Source: Macrotrachela quadricornifera
Taxonomy: Eukaryota > Rotifera > Eurotatoria > Philodinida > Philodinidae
NCBI GenBank assembly: GCA_022393335.1
Contig: JAJEKB010021111.1
Coordinates: 1,080,601 to 1,144,600, forward strand
DNA length: 64,000 bases
Direction: 5' to 3'
The notes under the pieces are model-generated. The model was not told where the DNA came from. It was given only the letters and a program-made list of their open reading frames with translations, and searched no databases. The translations under genes were made by a program, and so were the position numbers. This document shows positions 58,001 through 64,000 of this stretch, one piece after another; the first letter of the stretch is position 1; each line of letters begins with the position of its first letter.

Positions 58001-60727
58001 GGCTACAGGGAAAACTGGCAACCGTTACTTATGGAAGTACCCATAAACCCACAATGGCTATATTATGGAGGTACCCATAGATCCTCAACTGCTATACTAT
58101 GAAGGTACCCATAGACCCTCAAGGGCTATACTATGAGGGCACCCAAAGACCCTTAACTGCTATACTATGAGGGTACTCATAGATCCTCAAGGGTTGTATT
58201 ATGGGGGTGCTCAGAGACCCTCATAGGCTATACCTCGGAGGTACTATTACACCTTCAAGGGCTATACTATCGGGCTACCTGTAAGTCCTGAACAGAGGAA
58301 GGCAACAAGAGGTAAGGCTACACGGGGAACAAGTGAGATAAAGCTATAAGATCGAAGGTTAGGTGGACTATAAAAGTATGTCCGATATAGGAGTGTGATG
58401 CTGTAGGGCTATCTATATACATAAGGTCGAGTGCTCTTATGCTTTTATCGAATGAAAGATGAAAGCCTTGACGTCATACGTTAAAGACGAAAAAAGAACC
58501 ATGCATTATGTACGGGTTTTTGCTAGTTGCTACATATTTTTACCAAAGAAAGCTAGTGAAATATTGCCTCTTACTAGTGCAAAGAGATGTCTTTTAATAT
58601 ATCATCAGAGAATGATGGTCTATGCACTACCGAAAGTACAATATACAATAAATTCTTATTCAACTTGAGTTGTGTACATCCGAAACTTTCTTTTGATCTT
58701 ATTTCAGTTTCGGTTGTTTTTTAAGATTATATCGAACGATTTAGAAGTCATTGTTCTATACTGTCTTTTCTTACTTTCAGGATTGAGTCAAGCGAGGCTC
58801 ACGGGGCCGACGCGTTACTTGTTATCATAGGGATTAGTCTGAATAAGATCAAATAGCATAGAAAAATAGAGCTTTATTTTCTGTATCAGACTGTATAGAA
58901 AAAAATTATTGAACCCTTCTTTGAAGGATTATCATGCCTCCGCAACTATTTTTGGACTGACCTAAGTATTAATAGTGAAGATGAATGTATAGATGCTGAA
59001 AATGCTTGTACAAGTTCAAAAAAGGAAAATTATGATAGAATGAACGTATATTCAACTGTTACTGATGAAGACAAATACAAATTTTTCAAAATAAATATTA
59101 ATAGAGTTGAAAAATTTATACATAGGCAGACTGTTGCTCGGATTTTAACTAAAAAGAATGATCTTTTATCATCCGATAGATTAATACGTGTTGAACAAAC
59201 TAATAAGCAATATATAAAAGACTTACTAATTCTTGTTTTGCACTGAATATTATGTGTTGTATCGGTAATGATATCGCTTACTTTTCATTTCCTTTTGTAC
59301 TTATATGTTCTTTTCTGATTATTTCGTTTATCTCTCTGCTATTAAAATGTATATTCTATATTTTAATTATATTACAATTAGAAAGCTTTGAAAAACACCG
59401 AAATATATCGAACGATATTTCATCTATTCAAATTCTAAATGATACTGATAATTTCATGTAAAAACTTATATTGGTCAAAAAATTTCTATATTACTTGCTA
59501 GCTCAGAGAATCTTTTATTGCACTTTCAATAGAATTATATGACTAAACAAGGATTACTATGAAATCTGATGATAGATATACATTAGTTAAACAATTTAAG
59601 TTTCCTTATCGTAATCACTATTTTAGTACGAAGAGAAATGTGAAATAGTTTTAAAATTGATAATCTTACTCATTAACAATCGATATTGATTGTTACAACA
59701 TAATGTTATTTTAATATCATAACAGCTATAAAATAATGTTCGCTCGATATAATATACCTGATTTGATTTTAAAAATATTCTTTCAATTAGCATCTATGTA
59801 AATGAAAACAATCAGAGTGTCTTATAAGATCACTTGGACAAAATCGAAATGTAATCCATTACACTTGAATAATTGAGAGTTATTCGACCTAGTTGGAAGT
59901 GATTAGCAATATTTGTATGAACCTTTTCTTTGTTTTACTAATGTCTATTGTATGTAAAATTATTTCTAGCATGATTATCAATGTAAAATGACTTATTTAT
60001 CTTCAGAATGTTAAATACAATTTGCTATAAAATATTTATTAGCTTGATACAAACGTATTTACTTCATCTAGTTGGAAATATACTACAATCTCAGAAAACA
60101 AAAAATCAATTTTATAAGATCATTAAAATTATTTGATGAATATGGGAATGAATGGGGATGGTTAGGAATAGATGAGAATGTTCAAATGGCTTTTGTCCCC
60201 TTAGTTCTCATGCATATTGGTTCAATGTATGATAGAATATAATAATAATCTCTACAGATAGAAAATTTTTTTCTTTTTCTTAATTGATTTATTTTATTAA
60301 AAGACTTTTAAATAGATTTAATTCTTACCCATTAGACTGTCTTGAGTGAAACTGAGTAAATCTGGACCAATTGCAATGATGGAAAATACTCCAAATACTT
60401 CTTCAAGATATGTTGTTACAACCAGGACATACTGTATATCATTTTCAAGAATACAGTTAAACTGAAATTGGCTACGATTGCCACTCTGATCATCTGAGTA
60501 TAACAAATTTTGATCGACAAAAAAAGGCTCAAAAGAATTCTTATAGATCGATCCATATGTATCAATATTACCATCTGAGAAAATTCTATAATACCCAGTT
60601 TTGGAAACATTTATTTGAATAGCTGCATATTTAAATTTTGGTGATGCACAGTTAGATAATCGACAATAAGTTGGGCTTCCAGTTGTCAATACTGATGAGT
60701 ATCGCGATTGTACAAGTGATATATTGC
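33697..60727 (-). CDS. Large modular extracellular protein gene (PPC-like and PAN/Apple modules), 9 exons seen, 5' end not found
   Basis: Nine minus-strand exons fit one gene, in transcription order: 60329-60727, 52882-53280, 51506-51904, 43930-44331 (PPC-like 1-4), 43289-43513, 39326-39550, 36831-37055, 36214-36438 (PAN 1-4), and 33697-34091 (PPC-like 5 with stop). Every acceptor is AG and every donor is GTAAG or GTAAC. Every internal exon begins and ends in phase 1 and its length is a multiple of three. Together they encode about 964 residues. The PPC-like modules repeat YYYEAIQINV, GYY, IDTYG, NL.YSDD, KYILVVTT and GSFIIIGIGP; the PAN modules repeat DCC.QC, CNAF.W and CYLKSTIG. No signal peptide or membrane helix was found, so 5' exons probably lie beyond 64 kb. 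Two adjacent genes or alternative exon use cannot be excluded. Confidence 0.7.
34092..36213 (-). other. Intron between PAN 4 and the last PPC-like exon
   Basis: 2.1 kb without coding signs. It contains a GATCCGATCGGATCTGATAA-type patch (34300-34390) related to the element at 40736-42077. It also contains a GC-richer tRNA-like string at about 35593-35660 (see findings). Confidence 0.5.
36214..36438 (-). CDS. Exon: PAN/Apple module 4
   Basis: The 225-bp phase 1-1 exon encodes VTCDNFVMKHDWDYPGNN, DCCAQCSADASCNAFSWSRN and CYLKSTIGIGGNLQMSADAG. Donor is GTAAGATAG, acceptor TGTATTTAG. Confidence 0.9.
36831..37055 (-). CDS. Exon: PAN/Apple module 3
   Basis: The 225-bp phase 1-1 exon encodes VTCDNFVMKHNYDYPGND, DCCYQCSTDARCNAFTWNRN and CYLKSTIGNGGNLQMSVDAG. 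The downstream donor GTAACGAAACGATAGAGAAG is shared word for word with module 2. Confidence 0.9.
37749..37945. repeat. Small inverted-repeat element, about 197 bp
   Basis: CTCTCGAT then GAGTGGGAGGGG at the left is matched by CCCCTCCCACATCGAGAG at the right. The interior has CAGAC-rich imperfect repeats. Likely a MITE in the intron before PAN 3. Confidence 0.6.
38133..38467. mobile_element. CCG-rich MITE, 335 bp, with 6-bp target duplication
   Basis: GTTATA occurs at 38127-38132 and again at 38468-38473. The ends are inverted: GCAAAGATGTCCATCGCG on the left and CGCGATGAACATCTCTGC on the right. The interior is full of GCCGCCGCC/TGCCGCTGCCG triplets, strongly GC-rich against this background. 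Confidence 0.78.
39326..39550 (-). CDS. Exon: PAN/Apple module 2
   Basis: The 225-bp phase 1-1 exon encodes VTCDNSVMKHNWDYPGND, DCCAQCSANIRCNAFIWNRN and CYLKSTIGNGGNLQMSVDAG. It is nearly identical to module 3, flanking intron included. Confidence 0.9.
40159..42105. mobile_element. Foldback element interrupted by another element
   Basis: The left arm (about 40159-40410) is inverted against 40490-40735 plus 42078-42105. For example GTCCAATTGCTTTTGAGTC on the left matches the reverse complement of GACTTAAAAGCGATTGGAC at about 42085-42103. Without the insert at 40736-42077 it would be about 600 bp long. It shows that the insert is younger. Confidence 0.75.
40736..42077. mobile_element. 1.34-kb insertion with 10-bp target duplication
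   Basis: AGTCTTGACT is present at 40726-40735 and 42078-42087. Ends are inverted: AGAGATGTGCAGGACCAGG and, in reverse complement, AGACATGTGCGGGACCAGG. A duplication of 9-11 bp would suit a Mutator-like element, but no transposase is visible. The right half contains GGACCAGG/GGGACCG-type repeats and a CCGACAGGATTTTACAGGAT patch. Confidence 0.75.
43289..43513 (-). CDS. Exon: PAN/Apple module 1
   Basis: The 225-bp phase 1-1 exon encodes 75 residues with DCCYQCSIDARCNAFTWNRN and LCYLKSTIGNGGN. The cysteine spacing is that of PAN_4-type domains, which bind proteins or carbohydrates. It is the most diverged of the four copies at its ends. Confidence 0.88.
43930..44331 (-). CDS. Exon: PPC-like module 4
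   Basis: The 402-bp phase 1-1 exon encodes SLEKSQYSSSLSSSSPQYC, YYYEAIQINVAKSGYYSI, NIDTYGFIY, NLIYSDNDNAGN, KYILVVTT and GSFIIIGIGP. It is the most typical copy and lies only 416 bp before the first PAN exon. Confidence 0.87.
45042..47395. mobile_element. 2.35-kb element with about 590-bp inverted arms
   Basis: The left arm (45042-about 45635) and right arm (about 46915-47395) are reverse complements. In order inward they contain a TTTAAAGTTAAAGT block, five to six 34-bp minisatellite units, TTTACTAGTAACTAAGTACC, an ACGGGCCCTTC core and a GGTTGTTCTGGCCAAATTGA module. TAAGTA repeats at both edges may be a target duplication. The unpaired middle (45700-46850) has GTGTCCGGCCGGCCGGCC followed by TTATTCAATTGAGGTGAAAT, a style often seen in Helentron-type elements. 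No transposase or helicase is seen. Confidence 0.75.
47402..47729. repeat. Palindromic MITE, about 330 bp
   Basis: GTTGGACAATTCAGTTCAAT on the left is mirrored by ATTGAACTGTCCAAC on the right, and GGAAATGTTTGAAATTTCTCC is mirrored near 47620-47640. GAACTGTT/AACAGTTC units recur inside. It lies directly next to the 45042-47395 element. Confidence 0.75.
47730..49706. other. Intron DNA, mostly unassigned
   Basis: AT-rich. The minus-strand translation around 49060-49260 gives WDELAKAMVYH and VKEDFIEELNREMKNVRSEN separated by stops, which looks like a decayed protein fragment, but I cannot name it. Confidence 0.35.
49707..49997. mobile_element. Possible hAT-type MITE, about 290 bp
   Basis: The left end TAGTGACGGAGGCAGGAG and the reverse complement of the right end (CAGTAGTAGAGCCAG) both resemble the CAGTGGCGGA.CCAGG ends of hAT elements. 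CATCATTT at 49699-49706 and CATCATCT at 49998-50005 look like an 8-bp duplication with one change. Ends are imperfect, so the call is tentative. Confidence 0.45.
49998..51139. other. Intron DNA, nothing recognised
   Basis: AT-rich sequence of the intron between PPC-like exons 3 and 4, no repeat or frame identified. Confidence 0.4.
51140..51469. repeat. Dispersed repeat ending GCGTTACTTG (copy 2)
   Basis: Matches 32670-32984 in order and orientation and has two partial internal repeats around GGTAATCGAGGACGAGGAAT (compare GGTAATCGGGGTCGAGGAAT at about 51096). It stops 36 bp before the donor of PPC-like exon 3. Confidence 0.62.
51506..51904 (-). CDS. Exon: PPC-like module 3
   Basis: The 399-bp phase 1-1 exon has SLVQSQYSSSYTLSNPKCC, HYYEAFQIDVSKTGYYTI, YLLITIA and GPFTIITIGSG. 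The acidic DD loop is absent. A dispersed repeat ends 36 bp downstream of its donor, very close to the splice site. Confidence 0.83.
52017..52608. mobile_element. Palindromic MITE with mariner-like ends, 592 bp
   Basis: TACTTAGAGTATACCAAAAG on the left and the reverse complement TACTTAGGGTATAGCAAAAG on the right. The arms extend about 190 bp each with AGTTCTGATCATGATTAAAAG and TTTCTCAATTTCGAACAG. It fills most of the intron between PPC-like exons 2 and 3. Confidence 0.75.
52882..53280 (-). CDS. Exon: PPC-like module 2
   Basis: The 399-bp phase 1-1 exon has KYCQLNVC, YYYEAIQINVSITGIYL, YTLVITT and GSFSIIVDGP. The IDTYG signature is changed to VDIYRFSYW, and the DDD loop is replaced by a K-L-T-G-G loop, so any metal binding may be lost. 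Confidence 0.83.
53578..53700. repeat. Small palindrome, about 120 bp
   Basis: GTTTGTTATCG...CAATAATTGA on the left is mirrored by TCAATTATTG...CGATAACAAAC on the right, and the centre is GTCTCACACC..GGTGTGAGAC. It can form an almost complete hairpin. Confidence 0.75.
53701..54906. other. Intron DNA, nothing recognised
   Basis: Contains a polypurine/polypyrimidine CCCCTCCCCCTCCCC run near 54540 and short frames without motif. An 18-bp perfect palindrome CGTAAACGATCGTTTACG lies just before this stretch at 53394-53411. Confidence 0.4.
55279..56261 (+). pseudogene. Mariner transposase pseudogene (DD34D)
   Basis: The N-terminal HTH part starts at ATG 55279 (MNMDKENSRFYIKVCTALNI). It continues after frameshifts with ISDNPHITIQAMKVQTGLSH and GTIHRIISDHLNLK. 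The catalytic core retains HDNGRPHVRKEISDYF and SPDWALGDYWLFNF, which keeps 34 residues between the two aspartates, and it ends FEHLMK at 56258. The first catalytic region (near 55740) is disrupted, and several stops and shifts are present. It cannot make a working transposase. Confidence 0.85.
56626..56925. repeat. A/T tandem array (about 37-41 bp units)
   Basis: Units alternate AAAAATTTTTTTTT with CTAAAAAGTTATTTTTTTGCC, degenerating to the right. On both sides stand GATGACTCATCCGTCTAGAC words (56552 and 56961, plus a variant at 56936). The array would be a strong bent or easily melted tract. Confidence 0.75.
57125..57895. repeat. 173-bp satellite array, about four units
   Basis: The word CAGCAA/CAGCAAG begins units at 57381, 57554 and 57727, exactly 173 bp apart; a diverged unit precedes with an 18-bp extra duplication. 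Each unit contains an inverted pair, GTTCGGGCCAT and ATGGCCCGAAC, around a 35-40-base spacer. The same units with the same period occur inverted at 22800-23200. Confidence 0.82.
58016..58290. repeat. 34-bp minisatellite, about eight units
   Basis: Units of GCTATACTATGAAGGTACCC followed by ATAGACCCTCAAGG (34 bp) repeat with few length changes. GGTACC, within GGGTACCC in the best units, gives each unit a palindromic core. Confidence 0.85.
58967..60328. other. Intron DNA with an unassigned open frame
   Basis: A plus-strand frame runs without stop from about 58964 to 59245 and reads SEDECIDAENACTSSKKENY then RMNVYSTVTDEDKYKFFKIN. If the mariner is removed, it could extend to the left of 54908. 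It may be a fragment of a real protein, but I do not recognise it. The hydrophobic frame at 59252-59461 has no support. Confidence 0.3.
60329..60727 (-). CDS. Exon: PPC-like module 1
   Basis: The 399-bp exon encodes 133 residues: SLVQSRYSS leader, then KYAAIQINVSKTGYYRI, IDTYGSIYKNSF, NLLYSDDQSGN and YVLVVTT. Acceptor TTAATTAG and donor GTAAGAATT flank it in phase 1. It is the most 5' exon found. Confidence 0.85.
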
Positions 60728-61347
60728 CTAATTAAAAAAAGATAAAAAGATCATCTTATTTTATTTCTATAAAACAAATTGTTTAGAGGGACAGATGAAA
60801 CGATTCTTTATAGATGTTTTAACACATAGGGTGATCCAAAAGTTCCCGAAACTAGTCCCGATTTTTCTATTAGACGCAATAGAGAAATTCTTTTTAATAT
60901 ATAAGCAATACTAGGACTGATCTGATTGAACATTTATAGTTTGCTTTTCCTATATTTGGGACTTATTTTTTCTGAATGATATATTTTAAATGGATAAAAT
61001 ACCTATTCGATACTATATCTTCACAAGATTTAAACTTGACTTTAACGCACCGCAAATCCATGAAGATTTGTGCACTGCATGGGACGATGACGGTTATGTA
61101 TCTTATACTACAGTAGTTGAATAGGTATACCGTTTTAAACGAGGTAGAACTTCTTTAGAAGATGATCCAAGGATTGGTCGACCTGTGACCGAAGCCACTG
61201 ATCAAAATTTTGGGTGTTGGTTTGTTATCTCACCGTACAAGTTTTTTATATTTTTTTCGAATATTACCTTACTTATTAACACTTTGCACATCTCTCCCTA
61301 TTTCTCTACCCTTCACTTACATTAATTGGTTTCTTCCGTCGTATATA

Positions 61348-62058
61348 CAGGGTGTCCTAAAAGTCATGTCCACTTAAGAAAATTGAATATCTCCATTACG
61401 GCTCAAGCAAACGTGCTGATTTTTTTATCAGTGATAGAGGCATGCACCAAGTTTATATTCATAAAGACATGTCTAGGAAGATTCATTGTTAAGTGTGACT
61501 ATTGATCTCAACAAGAAAAATTTACTTTTTCACAGTTAGAAAAAAAACCAGTATACTTAACAGAGGATTTCTCTGGGCATGTCCTTATGGATACGAAGCC
61601 TGAACATGTCTCTATTATCGGTAGAAAAATTAGCTCGTTTGTTCTAGCCGTAATGGAGATATTCAGTTTTTATTTTGGCAAACTAATTTTTGGGCCACCC
61701 TGTATATAGCCCGAAAATCACGCTACCGAGAAAAAATTAAATATCTCCGCTGCGGCTCGAGCAAACGAACTGATTTTTTTACCAATAATAGAGGCATGTT
61801 CAAGCTTCATATCCATACGAGCAAGACTAGAGAGAGTCGTTATTAAGTACCACTAATGACCTCAACAAACTAATTTTACCTTTTCGCAGATAGAATAGAA
61901 AAACAATATACTTACCAAAGAATTTCTCTAGGCATGTCTTTATGAATATAAAGCTTGAAGATGCCTTTATCATTGATAAAAGAATCAGCACGTTTGCTTG
62001 AGGCGTAATGAAGATATTCAATTTTCTTAAGTGGACATGACTTTTGGGACACCCAGTA
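61348..62058. mobile_element. Palindromic mariner-type MITE inside Merlin
   Basis: TATACAGGGTGTCCTAAAAG on the left is mirrored by CTTTTGGGACACCCAGTATA on the right, with TA at both edges. GGGTGTCC.AAAAGT is a classic mariner-type terminus. A third terminus (GGGCCACCCTGTATATA) near 61690-61707 faces the left end, so the element looks like two related units of about 360 bp joined head to head. Confidence 0.8.
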
Positions 62059-62292
62059 TATGGTCTTTTCCCTTTCTTCACTATAAATTTTTCTTTCATA
62101 TCGTTTGTCATTCATGAGATTTCTCCTCACTTGTTGCATTATTCATACGATGAACATTTCCATTCATCGGCTGATCTGCCTTCTATATAGAACTTTCACT
62201 TTCTTTCGAATAAATGGTGTGTTATATGACTACATTCATCTAGTACCATTACACAGTCGACGATTTAAAGTTAGCCATCTTCACACATTTTT

Positions 62293-63175
62293 ATGATGAA
62301 TTTACTACGATTGGCTGAACAAATCCGAGATGAACCTTCAAGTGTCGAATTCCTGCAACAACATGGAATAATTGAAACTCAAAGATTTTGCAAGAATGGG
62401 CACAAGATGAAATTGTATCTGGGTGCTCAGGATCGATGGAGATACAATTTGAAAGGATGTCGTCAAGATAAAGGTTTACGCACAAATAATTGGTGGGTTG
62501 ATTCCAGATTGCCACTTCGAAAAGTCATCCTCTTCATCTATTCTTGGTCTCGAAAGAGAACCTCAATTGAATTTTCAGAAGATAAACTTGAGATTGGCAA
62601 GAATGCTGTCGTAGACTTGAACAACTACTTAAGAGAAATATGTGCTCGGAAACTTCAACAAACACAAGTAATGATTGGAGGACCTAACACCACTGTAGAG
62701 ATTGACGAAAGCCTTTTTAGTCGAAGAAAAAAATCATGCTGGCCGTGTATTACCACAACAATAGGTACTAGGTGGAATCTGTGGAGAAACCCGTGAGTGT
62801 TTTATGGAAACCGTTCCGGATAGAAGTGCAGCTACACTACTTCCGATCATTAAAAATCGAATCAGATCCGGAACAACAATTATGAGGGACGAATGGCGAT
62901 CTTACAGAAGATTGGCTGCTAGTGGTTTTGCTCATCTTACAGACAATCACAAGTACAATTTCGTGGACCCGCAAAGTGAAGCTTACACATAAAACATCGA
63001 GAGAGCTTGGCAAACCCCAAAGGATGAAAATAGAAAAAGGAATGGTACTGATCGGAATTTCATCGATTCATATTTATGTGAACATATGTGGTGTACAAGA
63101 TTGAATGAACGTGATACCTTTGATGCAATCCTAGATGATATACCTGCATTTTGGCTACCAGAGAACGAGTACTGA
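62293..63175 (+). pseudogene. Merlin transposase pseudogene (DDE_Tnp_IS1595)
   Basis: The frame opens at ATG 62293 (or 62296) with NLLRLAEQIRDEPSSVEF, then a zinc-ribbon-like stretch RFCKNGHKMKLYLGAQDRWR. The first catalytic motif TVEIDESLF is at D138. One frameshift near 62735 and a TAG near 62762 follow. The second motif is MRDEWRSYRRLAASGFAHL. A TAA near 62988 precedes NIERAW, which has the final catalytic Glu. It ends DDIPAFWLPENEY at 63172. The DDE residues survive but the frame is broken in at least three places. Confidence 0.88.
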
Positions 63176-64000
63176 TGATGTTTTATTTTATATACAGTGA
63201 TCTTATCTAGTTTCAAAATAAAAGTTAGAAAAAAATAAAACAAAACTTATGCGGTGAGATAACAAACCAGTACCGATTTTGTCATATGTTAACATTAATA
63301 GAATTATTCATGATGAATTAAATTTAAAAAGACTATGTGCCAGATGGCTAGCACATCATTTGACAGAAAAATGCAAGCAACAGCGAATGAAAATCTGTCA
63401 AGAAAATCTTGAGACGTTGAAATCCGGTCAATGATGTTTGTATGACCTTATCATCGGCGACGAAACTTGGATCTACCATTCAAGTATTGGAACTAAACAA
63501 TCCAATATGAAATGATGTTCTGAAGATGCAAGTCCAGCAACAATAGTCAGACGAACCCAATACGACTAGAAAACATGTTCGTAGTTTTCTTTTAGACAAC
63601 AGAACCAGAGCTTGTTCATATGATTCAGACCGACAATTCAATAAGTGGTGCTTATTAAAAAGATAATCGCCTAAAACCTTTGTTTAATAATGTTCGACGA
63701 CAAAGACCAAAATCTGATTTGCATGCCATTGAAATGCATCATGAAAATGTAAGAGTACATCAAACAAAAGATATTAAAATACTTCTTCAAGATCAAGGAG
63801 TGATGGTAATGCCTCATCCATCTTATTCAACCGACCTGACATCATCAGACTTTTGGTTATTTAGTTACTTAAAACGACAATTAGATAGTTATTCGGATTT
63901 CAAAAGTTTACAATAATCTGTAACCAAGGTAGTTCGTGCTATACCACAAGATGAATTTCGAAAAACATTTAACAAATGGATTGAGCAAATACAACTTTGC

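Larger units (their letters stand above)
56444..58821 (+). mobile_element. Helentron/DINE-1-like non-autonomous insertion
   Basis: Its ends can be defined by comparison with the intact left TIR of the host mariner: the right TIR reads TATT, then the insertion, then ATCATA. At the 5' edge is CTCAATCCTGAAAG (56444-56457); its perfect 14-bp inverted copy CTTTCAGGATTGAG lies at 58774-58787. A GC-rich tail of about 34 bases ending GCGTTACTTG (58812-58821) follows before TT. Insertion next to TT, a subterminal inverted pair and a short 3' tail after the second copy are structural traits of Helentrons such as DINE-1. The interior holds an A/T array, a 173-bp satellite and a 34-bp minisatellite. No helicase is present. 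Confidence 0.6.
54909..58966 (+). mobile_element. Long-TIR mariner with a large insertion in its right TIR
   Basis: Both ends begin CTTWGGTCAGTCCAAAA next to TA (54907-54908 and 58967-58968). The TIRs are about 260 bp: left 54909-about 55170; right 58822-58966 plus about 56300-56443, separated by the 2378-bp insertion 56444-58821. Without the insertion the element would be about 1.68 kb. It encodes a broken DD34D transposase. Confidence 0.85.
61213..63274 (+). mobile_element. Merlin (IS1595-like) DNA transposon
   Basis: The ends are inverted: GGTGTTGGTTTGTTATCTCA on the left and, in reverse complement, GGTACTGGTTTGTTATCTCA on the right, followed by CCG. Flanks read AATTTTG and GATTTTG, a possible duplication with one mismatch; Merlin normally makes 8-9 bp. 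It carries a broken ISXO2/IS1595-type transposase and is itself invaded by a palindromic MITE at 61348-62058. Confidence 0.85.
60990..63998 (+). pseudogene. Mariner transposase pseudogene split by Merlin
   Basis: The N-terminal HTH part (60990-61212) reads MDKIPIRYYIFTRFKLDFNA, then SLEDDPRIGRPVTEATDQN with one stop near 61120. After the Merlin element the protein resumes at 63275 with INRIIHDELNLKRLCARWLA, LIIGDETWIYHSS, then QDQGVMVMPHPSYSTDLTSS and DFWLF. The second catalytic aspartate is replaced (HHENVRVH instead of HDN), and many stops occur. It is nonfunctional. Confidence 0.85.
60829..64000 (+). mobile_element. Decayed mariner, right end beyond the window
   Basis: The left end GGGTGATCCAAAAGTTCCCG follows TA at 60827-60828, a mariner-type terminus. 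Transposase fragments flank a Merlin insertion (61213-63274). The right terminus is not included. Confidence 0.75.

Noticed and set aside
58016..58290. Regularly spaced repeats that could suggest a CRISPR array
   Set aside because: Units are head-to-tail 34-bp minisatellite copies without unique spacers, in a eukaryotic intron.
59252..59461. 69-codon hydrophobic frame with ATG
   Set aside because: A/T-rich DNA easily gives hydrophobic frames; no homolog recognised and no supporting exon structure.

Overview
This is an AT-rich eukaryotic window dominated by transposable elements, best explained as bdelloid rotifer DNA. That assignment is an inference. It rests on very short GT-AG introns (48 and 53 bp in one gene), a type II membrane protein with a Thr/Ser-rich linker and seven FG-GAP/VCBS repeats (a common bdelloid architecture), an intron-bearing Penelope/Athena-like retroelement remnant, and a mix of mariner, piggyBac, Merlin and foldback elements. 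No bacterial operons, rRNA or CRISPR arrays were seen, and no tRNA gene could be called with confidence.

Layout. 0-9 kb is a transposon pile: an apparently intact mariner (113-1826), a 1.95-kb inverted-repeat element with a second element in its centre (2113-4059), a TA-flanked 1-kb foldback element (5017-6014), and an apparently intact piggyBac between two TTAA sites (6882-9056) that splits a pogo-like relic. 11-13.3 kb holds a complete three-exon NRF-6/acyltransferase-3 membrane protein. 13.5-16.2 kb holds a secreted, possibly GPI-anchored protein gene (minus strand) and a decayed duplicate of it. 17.4-18.8 kb has two palindromes, one with a 400-base assembly gap as its loop, followed by a Penelope-like remnant. 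22-28.6 kb is the FG-GAP gene; its third intron (4.46 kb) is filled with satellite-like repeats.

33.7-60.7 kb (minus strand) carries nine exons that fit one large extracellular protein: four PPC-like beta-sandwich modules, four PAN/Apple modules and a last PPC-like module ending in a stop. Every internal exon is phase 1-1, so each module can be skipped, duplicated or moved without breaking the frame. The 5' end was not found and probably lies beyond 64 kb. The introns (0.4-7.2 kb) are packed with elements: an inverted-repeat element, a CCG-rich MITE, a possible hAT MITE, and a long-TIR mariner whose right TIR is interrupted by a Helentron/DINE-1-like insertion.

60.8-64 kb is a three-level nest: a decayed mariner, split by a Merlin (IS1595-like) element, itself carrying a palindromic mariner-type MITE.

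Recurring themes are long palindromic elements (at least ten), a 34-bp minisatellite and a 173-bp satellite found in several unrelated insertions, and host introns that have grown from about 50 bp to several kb by element insertion. No clearly new enzymatic system was found. The most interesting points are the phase-1 modular gene, the Helentron-like insertion with defined ends, and the shared 34-bp and 173-bp repeats.
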